From: JAFAXD01 sp963816775
GTDB lineage: Bacteria; Pseudomonadota; Alphaproteobacteria; Rhizobiales; Xanthobacteraceae
Assembly: GCA_963816775.1 (NCBI GenBank)
Contig: CAWFLX010000022.1
Location: 186,001 to 250,000 of the forward strand
Direction: 5' to 3'
Length of the DNA stretch: 64,000 nucleotides
The first letter of the stretch is position 1. Each line of letters begins with the position of its first letter. Of this stretch, positions 36,669-45,908 are shown one piece after another. A program made the translations under genes and the position numbers. The notes below the pieces were generated by a model. That model did no database searches and was not told the origin of the DNA. It was given only the letters and a program-made list of their open reading frames with translations.

Positions 36669-38021
36669 ATGGACGCGCTTTTCGATCAAACCGCACTCAC
36701 CGATCTTGCCGAACGGCTGGTTGCCGCGGCCCGCCGCGCCGGCGCCGATGCGGCAGACGCGATAGCGACCCGCGGCGTCTCGCAGTCGGTCGAGGTACGC
36801 GACGGCACGATCGAGGAATTGGAGCGCTCCGAAGGGGATGACCTCGGTTTGCGGGTGTTTGTCGGGCGCAAACAGGCGGTCGTTTCGACCAATGACTTGT
36901 CCGGCGCGAGCGCCGACGCGCTGGCCGAACGGGCGGTGGCAATGGCCCGCGCCACACCCGAGGACCGTTTCGCCGGCTTGGCCGAACCGGACATGCTCGC
37001 CAGGGTCATTCCCGACCTCGACATGCTGGATCCCAAAATGCCGTCAGTGAACGCGCTCGAAGACATGGCGCGGACCGCGGAAGCGGCAGGACTTGCGGTC
37101 AAGGGCGTGAGCAAGTCCGGAGGCGCCTCCGCATCTGCCGGCATCGGCGGCATGGTCCTGGTGACAAGCAGCGGCTTTGCCCACGCCTACCTGGGCTCCC
37201 GTCACGGCATCTCGATGCAGGCTATTGCTGGCGAAGGTACCGGCATGGAGCGCGACTATGATTACGCGTCAGCAATCCACGCCGCCGATCTCGAGCAACC
37301 CGATGCGATCGGCCGCGCGGCCGGCGAACGTGCGGCCCGCCGGCTCAACCCGCGAAAGGTCGCGACCCGAAAAGTACCGGTGGTGTTCGAGCCGAGAGTC
37401 GCTGGTTCGCTCGTCGGACATCTCGCATCCGCGATCAACGGGGCAGCGATCGCGCGCGGTACCAGCTTTCTGAAGGACAAGCTCGGGCAGCAGATCTTCG
37501 GCCCGGGTATCGACATTATCGATGATCCGCTGCGCAAGCGCGGCCTTGGTTCGCATCCGTTCGATGCCGAAGGCGTCGCCGGCCAGCGCCGTGCATTGGT
37601 CGAGAACGGCGTCCTGAAAACCTGGATCCTCGATTGCGCGACCGCGCGCGAGCTTGGTCTCAAGACCACTGGGCATGCTCATCGCGGGGTCTCGTCGACG
37701 CCCTCACCCGCACCATCGAATCTACATCTTGCGCCCGGCGCGGTGACCGCCAAGGAGCTGATTGAAGACATCGCGGACGGGTTCTATGTCACCGACCTTA
37801 TTGGGATGGGCGTCAATATGGTCACCGGCGACTACAGCCGCGGGGCTTCGGGTTTCTGGATCGAGCGCGGCGAGCTGACCTACGCGGTGAGCGAGATCAC
37901 GATCGCGGGCCATCTCAATGAGATCTTTCAGTCGCTCGCGCCCGCCAACGATCTGAAATTCCGCTACGGCACCAACGCGCCGACGATCCGGATCGAGGGG
38001 CTTACCGTTGCCGGCATCTGA
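36669..38021 (+). CDS. pmbA: Metalloprotease-like protein PmbA/TldE
   Basis: Subunit of the TldD/TldE (PmbA) protease complex, which degrades or matures peptides such as CcdA and microcin B17 in E. coli; TldE lacks the metal site, which is carried by TldD. 450 residues with RDGTIEELERSEGDDLGLRV near the N-terminus, VVFEPRVAGSLVGHLASAIN in the middle and MVTGDYSRGASGFWIERGEL near the end, all typical. Its stop lies inside the next gene's start region (14-bp overlap), so the two are coupled. tldD is not in the window. Confidence 0.93.
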   Translation: MDALFDQTALTDLAERLVAAARRAGADAADAIATRGVSQSVEVRDGTIEELERSEGDDLGLRVFVGRKQAVVSTNDLSGASADALAERAVAMARATPEDRFAGLAEPDMLARVIPDLDMLDPKMPSVNALEDMARTAEAAGLAVKGVSKSGGASASAGIGGMVLVTSSGFAHAYLGSRHGISMQAIAGEGTGMERDYDYASAIHAADLEQPDAIGRAAGERAARRLNPRKVATRKVPVVFEPRVAGSLVGHLASAINGAAIARGTSFLKDKLGQQIFGPGIDIIDDPLRKRGLGSHPFDAEGVAGQRRALVENGVLKTWILDCATARELGLKTTGHAHRGVSSTPSPAPSNLHLAPGAVTAKELIEDIADGFYVTDLIGMGVNMVTGDYSRGASGFWIERGELTYAVSEITIAGHLNEIFQSLAPANDLKFRYGTNAPTIRIEGLTVAGI

Positions 38022-38790
38022 GCGCGCCGAAATCGCCGCTGCGCTTGCTCAGGCCGTGCGCGATGCCGGCGACCTCGCGCTGACCACGTTCAACAGCGCG
38101 CTCAAGCACTGGACCAAGGGCAAGGATTCCCCGGTCTCGGAAGCCGACATTGCGATCGACCACTTGCTGCGGGAGCGCCTGCTCAAGATCGCGCCGGACG
38201 CGGGTTGGCTCTCGGAGGAAAGCGACGACGACCGATCTCGGCTCGACAAGCCTCGCGTTTGGGTGGTTGATCCCATCGATGGCACGCGTGCCTACATCGC
38301 AGGGCTTGTGGACTGGACCATATCGGCAGCACTGGTCGAGAGCGGCCGTCCGGTGATCGCCGCTTTGTTTGCTCCTGCCGAAAACGAATTCTTCAGTGCC
38401 GTCGTTGAGGAGGGCGCGACCTGCAACGGGCAACGGCTGCAAGCCAGCGACGGCGACAGCCTCGACGGCGCGCGCATTAGCGGGCCGCGGCGGATCACCG
38501 AACAGCTCACGGCGATTGTGCCGAGCGTGATGGCGCTACCGCGCGTGCATTCCCTTGCGTTGCGGTTCGCCCGGGTGGCGCAGGGGCGACTCGATGCCGC
38601 CCTGTCGGGGGCCAACAGCCACGACTGGGACCTTGCGGCAGCCGATCTTTTGGTGCACGAAGCTGCCGGGGTGTTAACCACATTTGCAGGTGAACGCATT
38701 CTCTACAATCGCGTGGAGCCAATTCATGGACCGTTGCTGGCAGCCGGGCGGTCACGGCACCGGGTGCTGCGCGACCTGTTAAGCAAATAG
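38008..38790 (+). CDS. Inositol monophosphatase family protein (CysQ/HisN-like)
   Basis: 260 residues of the Mg-dependent, Li-sensitive phosphatase fold: SEADIAIDHLLRERLL, WLSEESDDD (metal Glu), VVDPIDGTRAYIAG (the DPIDGT signature) and SHDWDLAAADLLVHEAAG. Family members act on 3'-phosphoadenosine 5'-phosphate, inositol phosphate or histidinol phosphate; sequence alone does not decide. The TTG at 38008 gives the longest reading and overlaps pmbA by 14 bp; no better start is close. Confidence 0.85.
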   Translation: MPASERAEIAAALAQAVRDAGDLALTTFNSALKHWTKGKDSPVSEADIAIDHLLRERLLKIAPDAGWLSEESDDDRSRLDKPRVWVVDPIDGTRAYIAGLVDWTISAALVESGRPVIAALFAPAENEFFSAVVEEGATCNGQRLQASDGDSLDGARISGPRRITEQLTAIVPSVMALPRVHSLALRFARVAQGRLDAALSGANSHDWDLAAADLLVHEAAGVLTTFAGERILYNRVEPIHGPLLAAGRSRHRVLRDLLSK

Positions 38791-38866
38791 CCGGGCTTTG
38801 GGAGGATTGCGCGACCGGACGCGGCCGGTTACGGCCGCCGATGCGTTACATTGCTAGGGGACTCCA

Positions 38867-39118
38867 ATGCCTGCCGAACCCGCGAAGCCGCTTCTGCATC
38901 TCGTTTTTGGCGGCGAGTTGTTGAACCTCGACGAGGTCGAATTCAAGGATCTGTCCAAACTCGACATCGTCGGCATCTATCCGAACTATGCCACCGCACA
39001 TGCGGCCTGGAAGGCGAAGGCCCAGCAGACCGTCGACAACGCACTCATGCGCTATTTCATCGTCCACATGCACCGGCTACTCGATCCGGACGAGAACAGG
39101 CAAGCCGGAGCGCGATGA
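38867..39118 (+). CDS. DUF4170 domain protein
   Basis: 83-residue small soluble protein, PLLHLVFGGELLNLDEVEFK then GIYPNYATAHAAWKAKAQQT. DUF4170 is an alphaproteobacterial family normally found just upstream of the DUF374 acyltransferase/waaA/lpxK lipid A genes, exactly as here. Its stop overlaps the next ATG (ATGA). Function unknown; the fixed neighbourhood suggests a role in Kdo-lipid A assembly. Confidence 0.85.
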   Translation: MPAEPAKPLLHLVFGGELLNLDEVEFKDLSKLDIVGIYPNYATAHAAWKAKAQQTVDNALMRYFIVHMHRLLDPDENRQAGAR

Positions 39119-39831
39119 GGCGGAAGATCGTCAGGCGCATCACGCACTCGCGCGCCTTTCAGAATGCGTTGGGCACCGGCGGGGCTCATTACCTGCGACT
39201 GGTGTGGGCGACGTCGCGCGTGATCCTGGAGCCGCCGGACGTCTACGAGCTCATCGAGCCTGATCTGCCGATCATCCTCGCGATGTGGCACGGCCAACAC
39301 TTCATGGTGCCATTTCTCCAGCAAGATCATCCCAAACACCGCGCCAAGGTCTTGATCTCGCGTCACCGCGACGCTGAAATCAACGCGATCGCCGCAGAAA
39401 AGCTCGGCATCGGCACCATCCGGGGGTCCGGCGACCAGGGCGTGCGGTTTGACCGCAAGGGCGGGGTCGGCGCCTTCGTCGCGATGCTCGATGCCCTCAG
39501 GGAGGGATATACGGTTGCGATGACAGCGGACGTCCCAAAGATTGCGCGGGTTGCCGGCGAGGGAATTGTCCGGCTCGCTGCCCTGTCGGGGCGCCCGCTC
39601 GTTTCGATCGCGTTCGCGACCAGCCGGCGGGTCGAACTCAAGACCTGGGATCGCGCAGCATTGAACCTGCCGTTCGGTCGTCTCGCCATCGTCGGCGGGC
39701 CGGTCATCAGAGTACCGTCAAACGCTGACGCGGCAACTCTCGAGCAATGCCGCGCCAGGCTCGAGGCGGACCTCAATGCGGTCACCAAACGCGCCTATGC
39801 GATCGTCGACGGAGACGGACGAGGCTCATGA
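39115..39831 (+). CDS. DUF374 lysophospholipid acyltransferase-like protein
   Basis: 238 residues from ATG 39115. ILAMWHGQHFMVPFL contains a His-based motif like the HX4D box of LpxL-type acyltransferases, followed by ISRHRDAEINAIAAEKLGI and IRGSGDQGVRF. The family (DUF374) clusters with waaA and lpxK and is thought to acylate lipid A or a phospholipid. Four-base overlaps on both sides place it in one operon with DUF4170 and waaA. Confidence 0.87.
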   Translation: MRRKIVRRITHSRAFQNALGTGGAHYLRLVWATSRVILEPPDVYELIEPDLPIILAMWHGQHFMVPFLQQDHPKHRAKVLISRHRDAEINAIAAEKLGIGTIRGSGDQGVRFDRKGGVGAFVAMLDALREGYTVAMTADVPKIARVAGEGIVRLAALSGRPLVSIAFATSRRVELKTWDRAALNLPFGRLAIVGGPVIRVPSNADAATLEQCRARLEADLNAVTKRAYAIVDGDGRGS

Positions 39832-41123
39832 GCAACGGGCTGCCGGCATCGCTTGCGCTCTATCGGCTTGCCACGCAGGCGGCGACACCGTTCGCCGGCC
39901 AGTTGTTGCGGCATCGATTGAGGCGCGGCAAGGAGCATTCGGTGCGCCTACCCGAGCGGCGCGGCGAAAGCGAAATACCGCGCCCGGACGGCGCGCTGGT
40001 GTGGGTGCATGGTGCAAGCGTCGGCGAACTCATCGCGGCGGTTCCTTTGATCGAGCGCATCAGAGAACGCGGACTTCCGCTGCTCGTCACCTCCGGTACC
40101 GTGACCTCGGCTGGAATCGCCCGTCAGCGGCTTCCCCCGGAGGTGATCCACCAGTTCATTCCGCTCGACGTGCCGGGCTACGTGACGCGCTTTCTCGACC
40201 ATTGGCGTCCAAGCCTCGCGCTGTTCATCGAATCCGATCTCTGGCCGAACCTGATCATGGCGAGCTGGCAGCGCGGAATTCCGCTGATCCTGATCAACGG
40301 TCGGCTGTCGGAGCGCTCTTATAAGCGCTGGCGCCTCATGCCCGGTCTGATCGGCGCACTGCTGCAGAGCTTCGATCTGTGTCTGGTACGCTCGCGCGAC
40401 GACGCCAGGCGTTACGGCGACCTCGGTGCGTCGCATGTGACGATCGTCGGCAATCTCAAGCTCGACGTGCCTCCGCTTCCTGTCGACGACCACAAGCGCA
40501 ACGAGCTCGCGACCGCGCTCGCGGGGCGCCCGGTTCTGGCCGCCGCCTCGACCCACCCGGGCGAAGAAAAGGTGATGATCGAGGTTCATCAGCGGCTGCG
40601 TGCGAACTTTCCGCGGCTGTTGACGCTGATCGTGCCCCGCCATCCGGAGCGCGGCGCCGAGATCGCAACAATCGTCGCCGGTGCTGGACTCACGGCCGCG
40701 GTACGCTCGGCCGGTATGCTGCCGGACGCCGCGACAGATATCTATGTGTGCGACACGGTCGGCGAGCTCGGCGCGATCTACCGCCTTGCACCGATCGTGT
40801 TCATGGGCGGGTCGTTGGTTGCGCACGGCGGGCAGAATCCAATCGAGGCGATCAAGCTCGGCGCCGCTGTTCTGCATGGGCCGTTCATTTCCAATTTCGC
40901 CGAGATCTATGCGGCACTCGACGGTGCGCGCGGTGCCGATCTCGTCGGCGATGCCGATCGCCTCACGACCCAGGCTGGCACCTGGCTCACCGACGAGACA
41001 GCACGCCGACGCGTTGCCGCCGCCGGGCAGAAGACCGTCGAAGCCCTGGGCGGCGCGCTCGAGCGCACGCTCGCGGCGCTCGACCCTTATCTTTTGCAAC
41101 TGCGCATCGAACACCATGCGTGA
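39828..41123 (+). CDS. waaA: 3-deoxy-D-manno-octulosonic acid (Kdo) transferase WaaA
   Basis: Inner-membrane GT-B transferase that attaches Kdo to lipid IVA. 431 residues from ATG 39828. VWVHGASVGELIAAVPLIER with the catalytic Glu, FIESDLWPNLIMASWQRGIP, ILINGRLSERSYKRW, VLAAASTHPGEE and VFMGGSLVAHGGQNPIEAIK are all WaaA landmarks. Overlaps the DUF374 gene by 4 bp and lpxK by 8 bp. Confidence 0.95.
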   Translation: MSNGLPASLALYRLATQAATPFAGQLLRHRLRRGKEHSVRLPERRGESEIPRPDGALVWVHGASVGELIAAVPLIERIRERGLPLLVTSGTVTSAGIARQRLPPEVIHQFIPLDVPGYVTRFLDHWRPSLALFIESDLWPNLIMASWQRGIPLILINGRLSERSYKRWRLMPGLIGALLQSFDLCLVRSRDDARRYGDLGASHVTIVGNLKLDVPPLPVDDHKRNELATALAGRPVLAAASTHPGEEKVMIEVHQRLRANFPRLLTLIVPRHPERGAEIATIVAGAGLTAAVRSAGMLPDAATDIYVCDTVGELGAIYRLAPIVFMGGSLVAHGGQNPIEAIKLGAAVLHGPFISNFAEIYAALDGARGADLVGDADRLTTQAGTWLTDETARRRVAAAGQKTVEALGGALERTLAALDPYLLQLRIEHHA

Positions 41124-42150
41124 GCCGCGCTTCTGGCGCCAGCCCGGTGCGCCGGCGCGATTGCTTGCTCCGCTCGGCGCGATCTATGGCGCGATTACCG
41201 GCGCCCGCATGGCCCGCACTGGTGCACGCGCTGGCGTCCCGGTGATTTGCGTCGGCAATCTCACGGTCGGCGGCGCTGGCAAAACGCCGACCGCCATCGC
41301 AATTGCAAAACTGCTGATCGCGCAGGGTGCCAAGCCGTTCTTCCTTTCGCGCGGCTACGGCGGCGCGCTTGCCGGCCCGGTGCGCGTTGGGCCGCCGCAT
41401 CGCGCCGCCGACGTCGGTGACGAACCGTTGTTGCTCGCCGCAATCGCGCCGACCATCGTGGCGCGCGACCGCGTGCGCGGCGCCGCCGCCGCGGTCGCAG
41501 CCGGTGCTGGTGTGATCATCATGGATGACGGGTTTCAGAACCCGTCGCTCGCCAAGGATTTTTCGCTGGTCGTACTCGATGGCGAGTATGGCACCGGGAA
41601 TGGCATGATCTTTCCGGCGGGACCGTTGCGTGCGCCACTCAACACTCAGCTCGAACACGCCAACGCGCTGCTCGTGCTCGGGGACGAGCAGGCCTCGGCG
41701 AGCCGCGTGATTGCAAACGCGCACGTGCGGGGACTTCCGGTCCAGCGCGGCCAGCTGGTGCCCGATCCGGCCGCAGTGGCCGCCCTTGCGGGCCGCAAGG
41801 CGCTCGCCTTCGCGGGCATCGCCCGCCCGGAAAAATTCTTCGCAACGCTCGCCGCTGCCGGCATCGCGACGCCGGTGACACGCAGCTTCGCGGACCATCA
41901 CGCCTTTACACCGGGCGATGCCGCGGAACTGCTGCAGCGCGCGGAGCGCGGCGGGCTCACGCTGCTGACGACCGAAAAAGATCTGGCGCGCATGCAAAAT
42001 GACCCCGCATTGGTCACCCTGGCGCGTACAGCGACGGCGCTGCCGGTGACCATTGTGTTTAACGACGGGACATTGCGCGCGCTGGTCACCGACGCTGCAT
42101 TCGCACCATCTCGGCCGGCAACATCGAGGCCATCGGCGATTGCCGAGTAG
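41116..42150 (+). CDS. lpxK: Tetraacyldisaccharide 4'-kinase LpxK
   Basis: Membrane-associated P-loop kinase that phosphorylates the 4' position of the lipid A disaccharide. 344 residues from ATG 41116. The Walker A region is VGNLTVGGAGKTPTAIAIA, with FLSRGYGG, DEPLLLA and IIMDDGFQNPSLAKDFSLVV (Walker B/DDGFQ) following. Last gene of the DUF4170-DUF374-waaA-lpxK run. Confidence 0.95.
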   Translation: MREPRFWRQPGAPARLLAPLGAIYGAITGARMARTGARAGVPVICVGNLTVGGAGKTPTAIAIAKLLIAQGAKPFFLSRGYGGALAGPVRVGPPHRAADVGDEPLLLAAIAPTIVARDRVRGAAAAVAAGAGVIIMDDGFQNPSLAKDFSLVVLDGEYGTGNGMIFPAGPLRAPLNTQLEHANALLVLGDEQASASRVIANAHVRGLPVQRGQLVPDPAAVAALAGRKALAFAGIARPEKFFATLAAAGIATPVTRSFADHHAFTPGDAAELLQRAERGGLTLLTTEKDLARMQNDPALVTLARTATALPVTIVFNDGTLRALVTDAAFAPSRPATSRPSAIAE

Positions 42151-42204
42151 TATTTGCGATCCGGTGATGTAACGTCTGCAATCGTTCCAGATCGAAGTGT
42201 GCGC

Positions 42205-43266
42205 ATGCAAATCCTGGTTCTTCCTGGTGATGGCATCGGCCCAGAGATCACCGCCGCGACGCTGGCGGTTTTGCGCGCGGCGTCGGAGCGTTTTGGCCTC
42301 GGGCTAGCGCTCGAGCAGGACGTCGTCGGTCATGAGAGCCTGCGCCGGTACGGCACCACGGTGAGACCGGAGGTCCTGACAGCGGCTCGCAAAGTCGACG
42401 GGCTGATCCTTGGCCCAACCGCGACGGCCGATTTCAAGGACGCGGAGCACGGGGAAATTAATCCCTCCATGTTCTTTCGCAAGAACCTGGACCTGTTCGC
42501 CAATATTCGTCCGGCCCGCACTTATCCGGGTGTGCGAAGTCCAGTCGGCGCGTTCGACCTCGTCGTGGTGCGCGAGAACACGGAGGGGTTCTACGCCGAC
42601 CGCAACATGGAACAGGGCAACGGCGAGATCCTGGTCACCCGCGATGTCGCAATTTCACTGCGGCGGATTACGCGCGCTTGCTGCAACCGCATCGCGCGCG
42701 CAGCATTCGAGCTCGCCGCCCGCCGCCGCCAGCATGTGAGCATCGTTCACAAGGCCAACGTTCTCAAACTGGGCGACGGCTTGTTTCTCGAGGAATGCCG
42801 CGCGGTCGCGGCCGAGTTCCCGGGCATCACGCTCGATGATTTCATCGTCGACGCCATGATGGCGCATGTCGTGCGGGCTCCGCAGCGCTTCGACGTGATC
42901 GTCACCACCAACATGTTCGGCGACATCCTCTCCGACCTCACGGCCGAACTCTCCGGCAGCCTCGGGCTCGGCGGGTCACTCAACGCCGGAGCTAACTACG
43001 CGATGGCGCAGGCCGCACACGGATCGGCTCCCGATATTGCGGGACGCGACGTTGCGAACCCGCTCTCGCTGATCTTGTCGGCGGCGCTGCTGCTCGCCTG
43101 GCACGGCCGCCGGGCGCAGGTGAAGACGTTCGAGGCGGCCGCGGCGGCAATCGAGCACGCGGTAGAGGCGGCGGTGGCCGCGGGTGAAACGACGGCCGAT
43201 CTCGGTGGCAAGCGCGGAACGCAGGCGGCCGGGAACGCGGTCGCCGCGCGCGTAAGCAGCGCGTGA
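42205..43266 (+). CDS. Isocitrate/isopropylmalate dehydrogenase family protein
   Basis: 353-residue NAD(P)-dependent decarboxylating beta-hydroxyacid dehydrogenase. LVLPGDGIGPEITAATLAVL, VVRENTEGFYADRNMEQG, KANVLKLGDGLFLEECRAV, VTTNMFGDILSDLTAELSGS and AHGSAPDIAGRDVANPLSLI cover the family's substrate, metal and NAD sites. The context (amidohydrolase 3 bp downstream, Bug protein next) does not fit leucine synthesis, so a catabolic substrate such as a tartrate- or isopropylmalate-like acid is more likely. Confidence 0.87.
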   Translation: MQILVLPGDGIGPEITAATLAVLRAASERFGLGLALEQDVVGHESLRRYGTTVRPEVLTAARKVDGLILGPTATADFKDAEHGEINPSMFFRKNLDLFANIRPARTYPGVRSPVGAFDLVVVRENTEGFYADRNMEQGNGEILVTRDVAISLRRITRACCNRIARAAFELAARRRQHVSIVHKANVLKLGDGLFLEECRAVAAEFPGITLDDFIVDAMMAHVVRAPQRFDVIVTTNMFGDILSDLTAELSGSLGLGGSLNAGANYAMAQAAHGSAPDIAGRDVANPLSLILSAALLLAWHGRRAQVKTFEAAAAAIEHAVEAAVAAGETTADLGGKRGTQAAGNAVAARVSSA

Positions 43267-43269
43267 GCC

Positions 43270-44121
43270 ATGCGCTGCGACACTCACGTCCACATCGTCG
43301 GTCTGAGCGACCGCTACAAGCAAATCCCGACCCGGACCTATTTGGCGTCGCCCGCTTCGCTCGAGGGGCTGCAGGCGTGCGCGGCGACGCGGATGATCTC
43401 GCGCTTCGTGCTGGTACAGCCGAGCTTCTACGGCACCGACAACACGCTGTTGCTGGAAAGCCTGGATCAACTCGGGGCTCAGGGGCGCGGCGTGGCCGTG
43501 CTCGATCCAACCGCTGCGACGCCGCAAATCCTGGCCGAGTTTTCGGCGCGCGGGGTCCGCGGGCTGCGCATCAATCTCTACAGCCCGCTCGGCGATGTCG
43601 CGCCGCTGGCGCGGCGTCTTGGGCCGACCGCGGACTGCGCGCGCACCGCTAATTGGCATGTCGAGGTGATCGCTTCGATCCAAATCCTGAGCGACAACCT
43701 CGCGCTTTTGTCGCAAGCGGGGGTGCCGATCGTGATCGATCACTACGGTCTTTACGGAAAAACCTCGCCCGACAGCTCGCACGGGCGAAAGCTGCTGGAA
43801 CTCCTCGGTCAGCCGCACGTGTGGATCAAACTTTCGGCGCCTTATCGCAATTCCAACGATCCGCTCGATATGCAGCCAAACATGCCTTGGTTGAACGCGA
43901 TCCTCGCGGTCGCGGAGGATCGCTGTGTGTGGGGCAGCGACTGGCCGCATACTCCGCCGCACAGTTCCCACCACGGCGCGGATGTCGCACTCGCCAATCG
44001 CGCCCTGTCCTATCCGGCGCTGGTCGACGATTTTCTGTGCGCGCTTGGATCGGAGCAACGCGCGGATCGAATTATGCGGGACAATCCGGGGCGCCTCTAT
44101 GATTTTCCAAATCCGGCGTGA
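43270..44121 (+). CDS. Amidohydrolase-fold (TIM-barrel) hydrolase, dicarboxylate lactonase-like
   Basis: 283 residues of the amidohydrolase_2 family. MRCDTHVHIVG carries the HxH metal motif; QPSFYGTDN, GVRGLRINLYSP, VIDHYGLYGK and the late WGSDWPHTPPHS with the conserved Asp complete the barrel. The closest functional relatives I can name are 2-pyrone-4,6-dicarboxylate lactonase-type enzymes, but the substrate is inference. It starts 3 bp after the dehydrogenase gene. Confidence 0.83.
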   Translation: MRCDTHVHIVGLSDRYKQIPTRTYLASPASLEGLQACAATRMISRFVLVQPSFYGTDNTLLLESLDQLGAQGRGVAVLDPTAATPQILAEFSARGVRGLRINLYSPLGDVAPLARRLGPTADCARTANWHVEVIASIQILSDNLALLSQAGVPIVIDHYGLYGKTSPDSSHGRKLLELLGQPHVWIKLSAPYRNSNDPLDMQPNMPWLNAILAVAEDRCVWGSDWPHTPPHSSHHGADVALANRALSYPALVDDFLCALGSEQRADRIMRDNPGRLYDFPNPA

Positions 44122-44213
44122 GGCAGGAGACCTGTTCGAGCCGCGCGTTTGCAGGAATCAAAGCTCGCTGAGGCTTTAAAGGCGCTAAGATAGCGCAGCA
44201 CCGGGAGGCAATC

Positions 44214-45185
44214 ATGAGGGCTTGGAACATCCGCGCAATGATCTTGGCGCCTGCGATAGTCCTTGCGGCGCTTCCAGCCTTCGGACAAGCGCCACAAAGC
44301 CAAACCACCCGTCTGATCGTCGCGTACGCGGCGGGCGGCACCGGCGACGTCGTGGCACGGATCCTCTCCGATCGGCTCGCCGCTGCGCTCGGGCACAACG
44401 TCGTGGTCGAGAACCGCGCCGGCGCCAGCGGTGCGATCGCGTCGCGCAGTGTTGTCGCCGCGCCGCCCGACGGCCACACCCTGCTGGTCGGTCAAACCGG
44501 GGAAGTCGCGATCAATCAACATTTCATGAAGGACCCGGGCTACAATCCCGACAAGGATCTGCAGCCGGTTGCGCTGGCTGGTGTGGTGCCGCTCGCACTC
44601 GTCGTGCCGGCGAGCGCGCCCTACGCCACAATGGCCGAGTTTGTGAAAGCGTTGCCGACCGCCAAGCTCACGTTTGCGTCGGCGGGAGCCGGGACGCCGG
44701 GGTATTTCGCCGGTGAATTCCTCAAGGCCAAGATCCCCGCCAACCTGACGCACGTCCCCTACAAGGGCGCAGCACCGGCACTCAACGACCTGATCGGTGG
44801 TCACGTCGATCTTTATTTCCCCGGGATGCCGGCCGTGGTCCCGCACCTCAAGTCGGGCCTGCTGAAAGTATTGGCTGTCTCCTCGGCCAAGCGCTCCGCG
44901 ATCGCTCCGGAGGTTCCGACCGTCGCCGAGGCAAGCCCGCTCAAGGATTTCGACTTCACGCTATGGGTCGGCTTCTTCGCGCCGGCACGCACCCCAAGCG
45001 ACGTTGTGGCGCGGCTCAACAGCGTGATCAACGCGCTGCTTGTTGAGCCCGGCGTCAAGGAGAAACTTGTTGAAGCCGGCGTGGACGTCACCCCGATGTC
45101 GGTTGATCAATTCACCGGCTTCGTTCGCGCCGAAAGCAGCAAGTACTTGCAGATCATCAAGGAGATCGGCGCGACCGGCGAGTAG
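44214..45185 (+). CDS. Tripartite tricarboxylate transporter (Bug) substrate-binding protein
   Basis: 323 residues with signal peptide (ending PAFGQA), ATG preceded by GGGAGG. Motifs include LIVAYAAGGTGDVVARILSD, VVENRAGASGAIASRSVVA, THVPYKGAAPALNDLIGGHV and GFFAPARTPSDVVARLN. Third orphan Bug protein in the window. It follows the dehydrogenase and amidohydrolase genes in the same direction and probably feeds their substrate. Confidence 0.92.
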   Translation: MRAWNIRAMILAPAIVLAALPAFGQAPQSQTTRLIVAYAAGGTGDVVARILSDRLAAALGHNVVVENRAGASGAIASRSVVAAPPDGHTLLVGQTGEVAINQHFMKDPGYNPDKDLQPVALAGVVPLALVVPASAPYATMAEFVKALPTAKLTFASAGAGTPGYFAGEFLKAKIPANLTHVPYKGAAPALNDLIGGHVDLYFPGMPAVVPHLKSGLLKVLAVSSAKRSAIAPEVPTVAEASPLKDFDFTLWVGFFAPARTPSDVVARLNSVINALLVEPGVKEKLVEAGVDVTPMSVDQFTGFVRAESSKYLQIIKEIGATGE

Positions 45186-45210
45186 GCGCGGTCAATCACA
45201 CACTCGGGAT

Positions 45211-45885
45211 CTAATACGCCGGGATCATCTCGTCCGAGACGCCGACCACACCCGGCACGCCTTCGGCCAGCGCGGTCAGCGCCTTGCGCTCCTCGTCGGA
45301 ACCGACGAGCCCCCAGAGGTGGACGACGCCGTCGGTCACGATGATGTTGCGCGAACCGAAATCGGTCCAATCCTGCTCGCCTATTCGCGACAGCAGGACC
45401 GAGCGTATGTCGCGATCGGATTCCGCACCGTGATGCGCCTGGCCGTGCGACGAGGCGAGCGCTTGAATGAGATTGGAACGGCTCACCATCCCGACAAGCT
45501 TGCCGTTGCGCAGGATCGGCACGCGCTTGATGCGATGCTTTTCCAGGAGGGTGGCGATTTCGCCGAGGGACGTGTCCTCGGTAGCCGATATCAGGTGTGT
45601 GGACATGACTTCACCCACGCGCCGGCCGTGCGATTTGGCAAATTCCTCGGCCAGCGTGCTGGCCGGGGTCATGGCCTCCATCCACCACGGATGGTGTTTT
45701 TCGGTGCCGATCTCCGGCCGTCGCATCAGATCGAGGTCGCCGATCATTCCGACCACGTTGCCCTCGGCGTCAACCACCGGCAACGTACTGGCATCATGCT
45801 TGGCCAGAAGCTCGATGACCTGGTCGACGTCTTCGTTCGGGCTGGCGGTGACCACGTCCCGCACCATCACATCCATCGCTCGCAT
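45211..45885 (-). CDS. CBS-pair and BON domain protein
   Basis: 224 residues from ATG 45885. Two CBS motifs, VMVRDVVTASPNEDVDQVIE...DAEGNVVGMI and VMSTHLISATEDTSLGEIAT...RNGKLVGMVSRSN, form an adenine-nucleotide-sensing pair. The C-terminus (IIVTDGVVHLWGLVGSDEER) is a BON domain, usually linked to envelope or lipid binding. No signal peptide. It starts 24 bp downstream of the phosphate transporter gene on the same strand, so it may sense nucleotide state in connection with phosphate supply (inference). Confidence 0.87.
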   Translation of the reverse strand: MRAMDVMVRDVVTASPNEDVDQVIELLAKHDASTLPVVDAEGNVVGMIGDLDLMRRPEIGTEKHHPWWMEAMTPASTLAEEFAKSHGRRVGEVMSTHLISATEDTSLGEIATLLEKHRIKRVPILRNGKLVGMVSRSNLIQALASSHGQAHHGAESDRDIRSVLLSRIGEQDWTDFGSRNIIVTDGVVHLWGLVGSDEERKALTALAEGVPGVVGVSDEMIPAY

Positions 45886-45908
45886 GGCTTGTTCTCCGCG
45901 CGGTCGGT

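Noticed and set aside
38851..39114. Upstream extension of the DUF374 gene to 38851
   Set aside because: This stretch is occupied in another frame by the DUF4170 gene, and the ATG at 39115 overlaps its stop in the usual ATGA manner.
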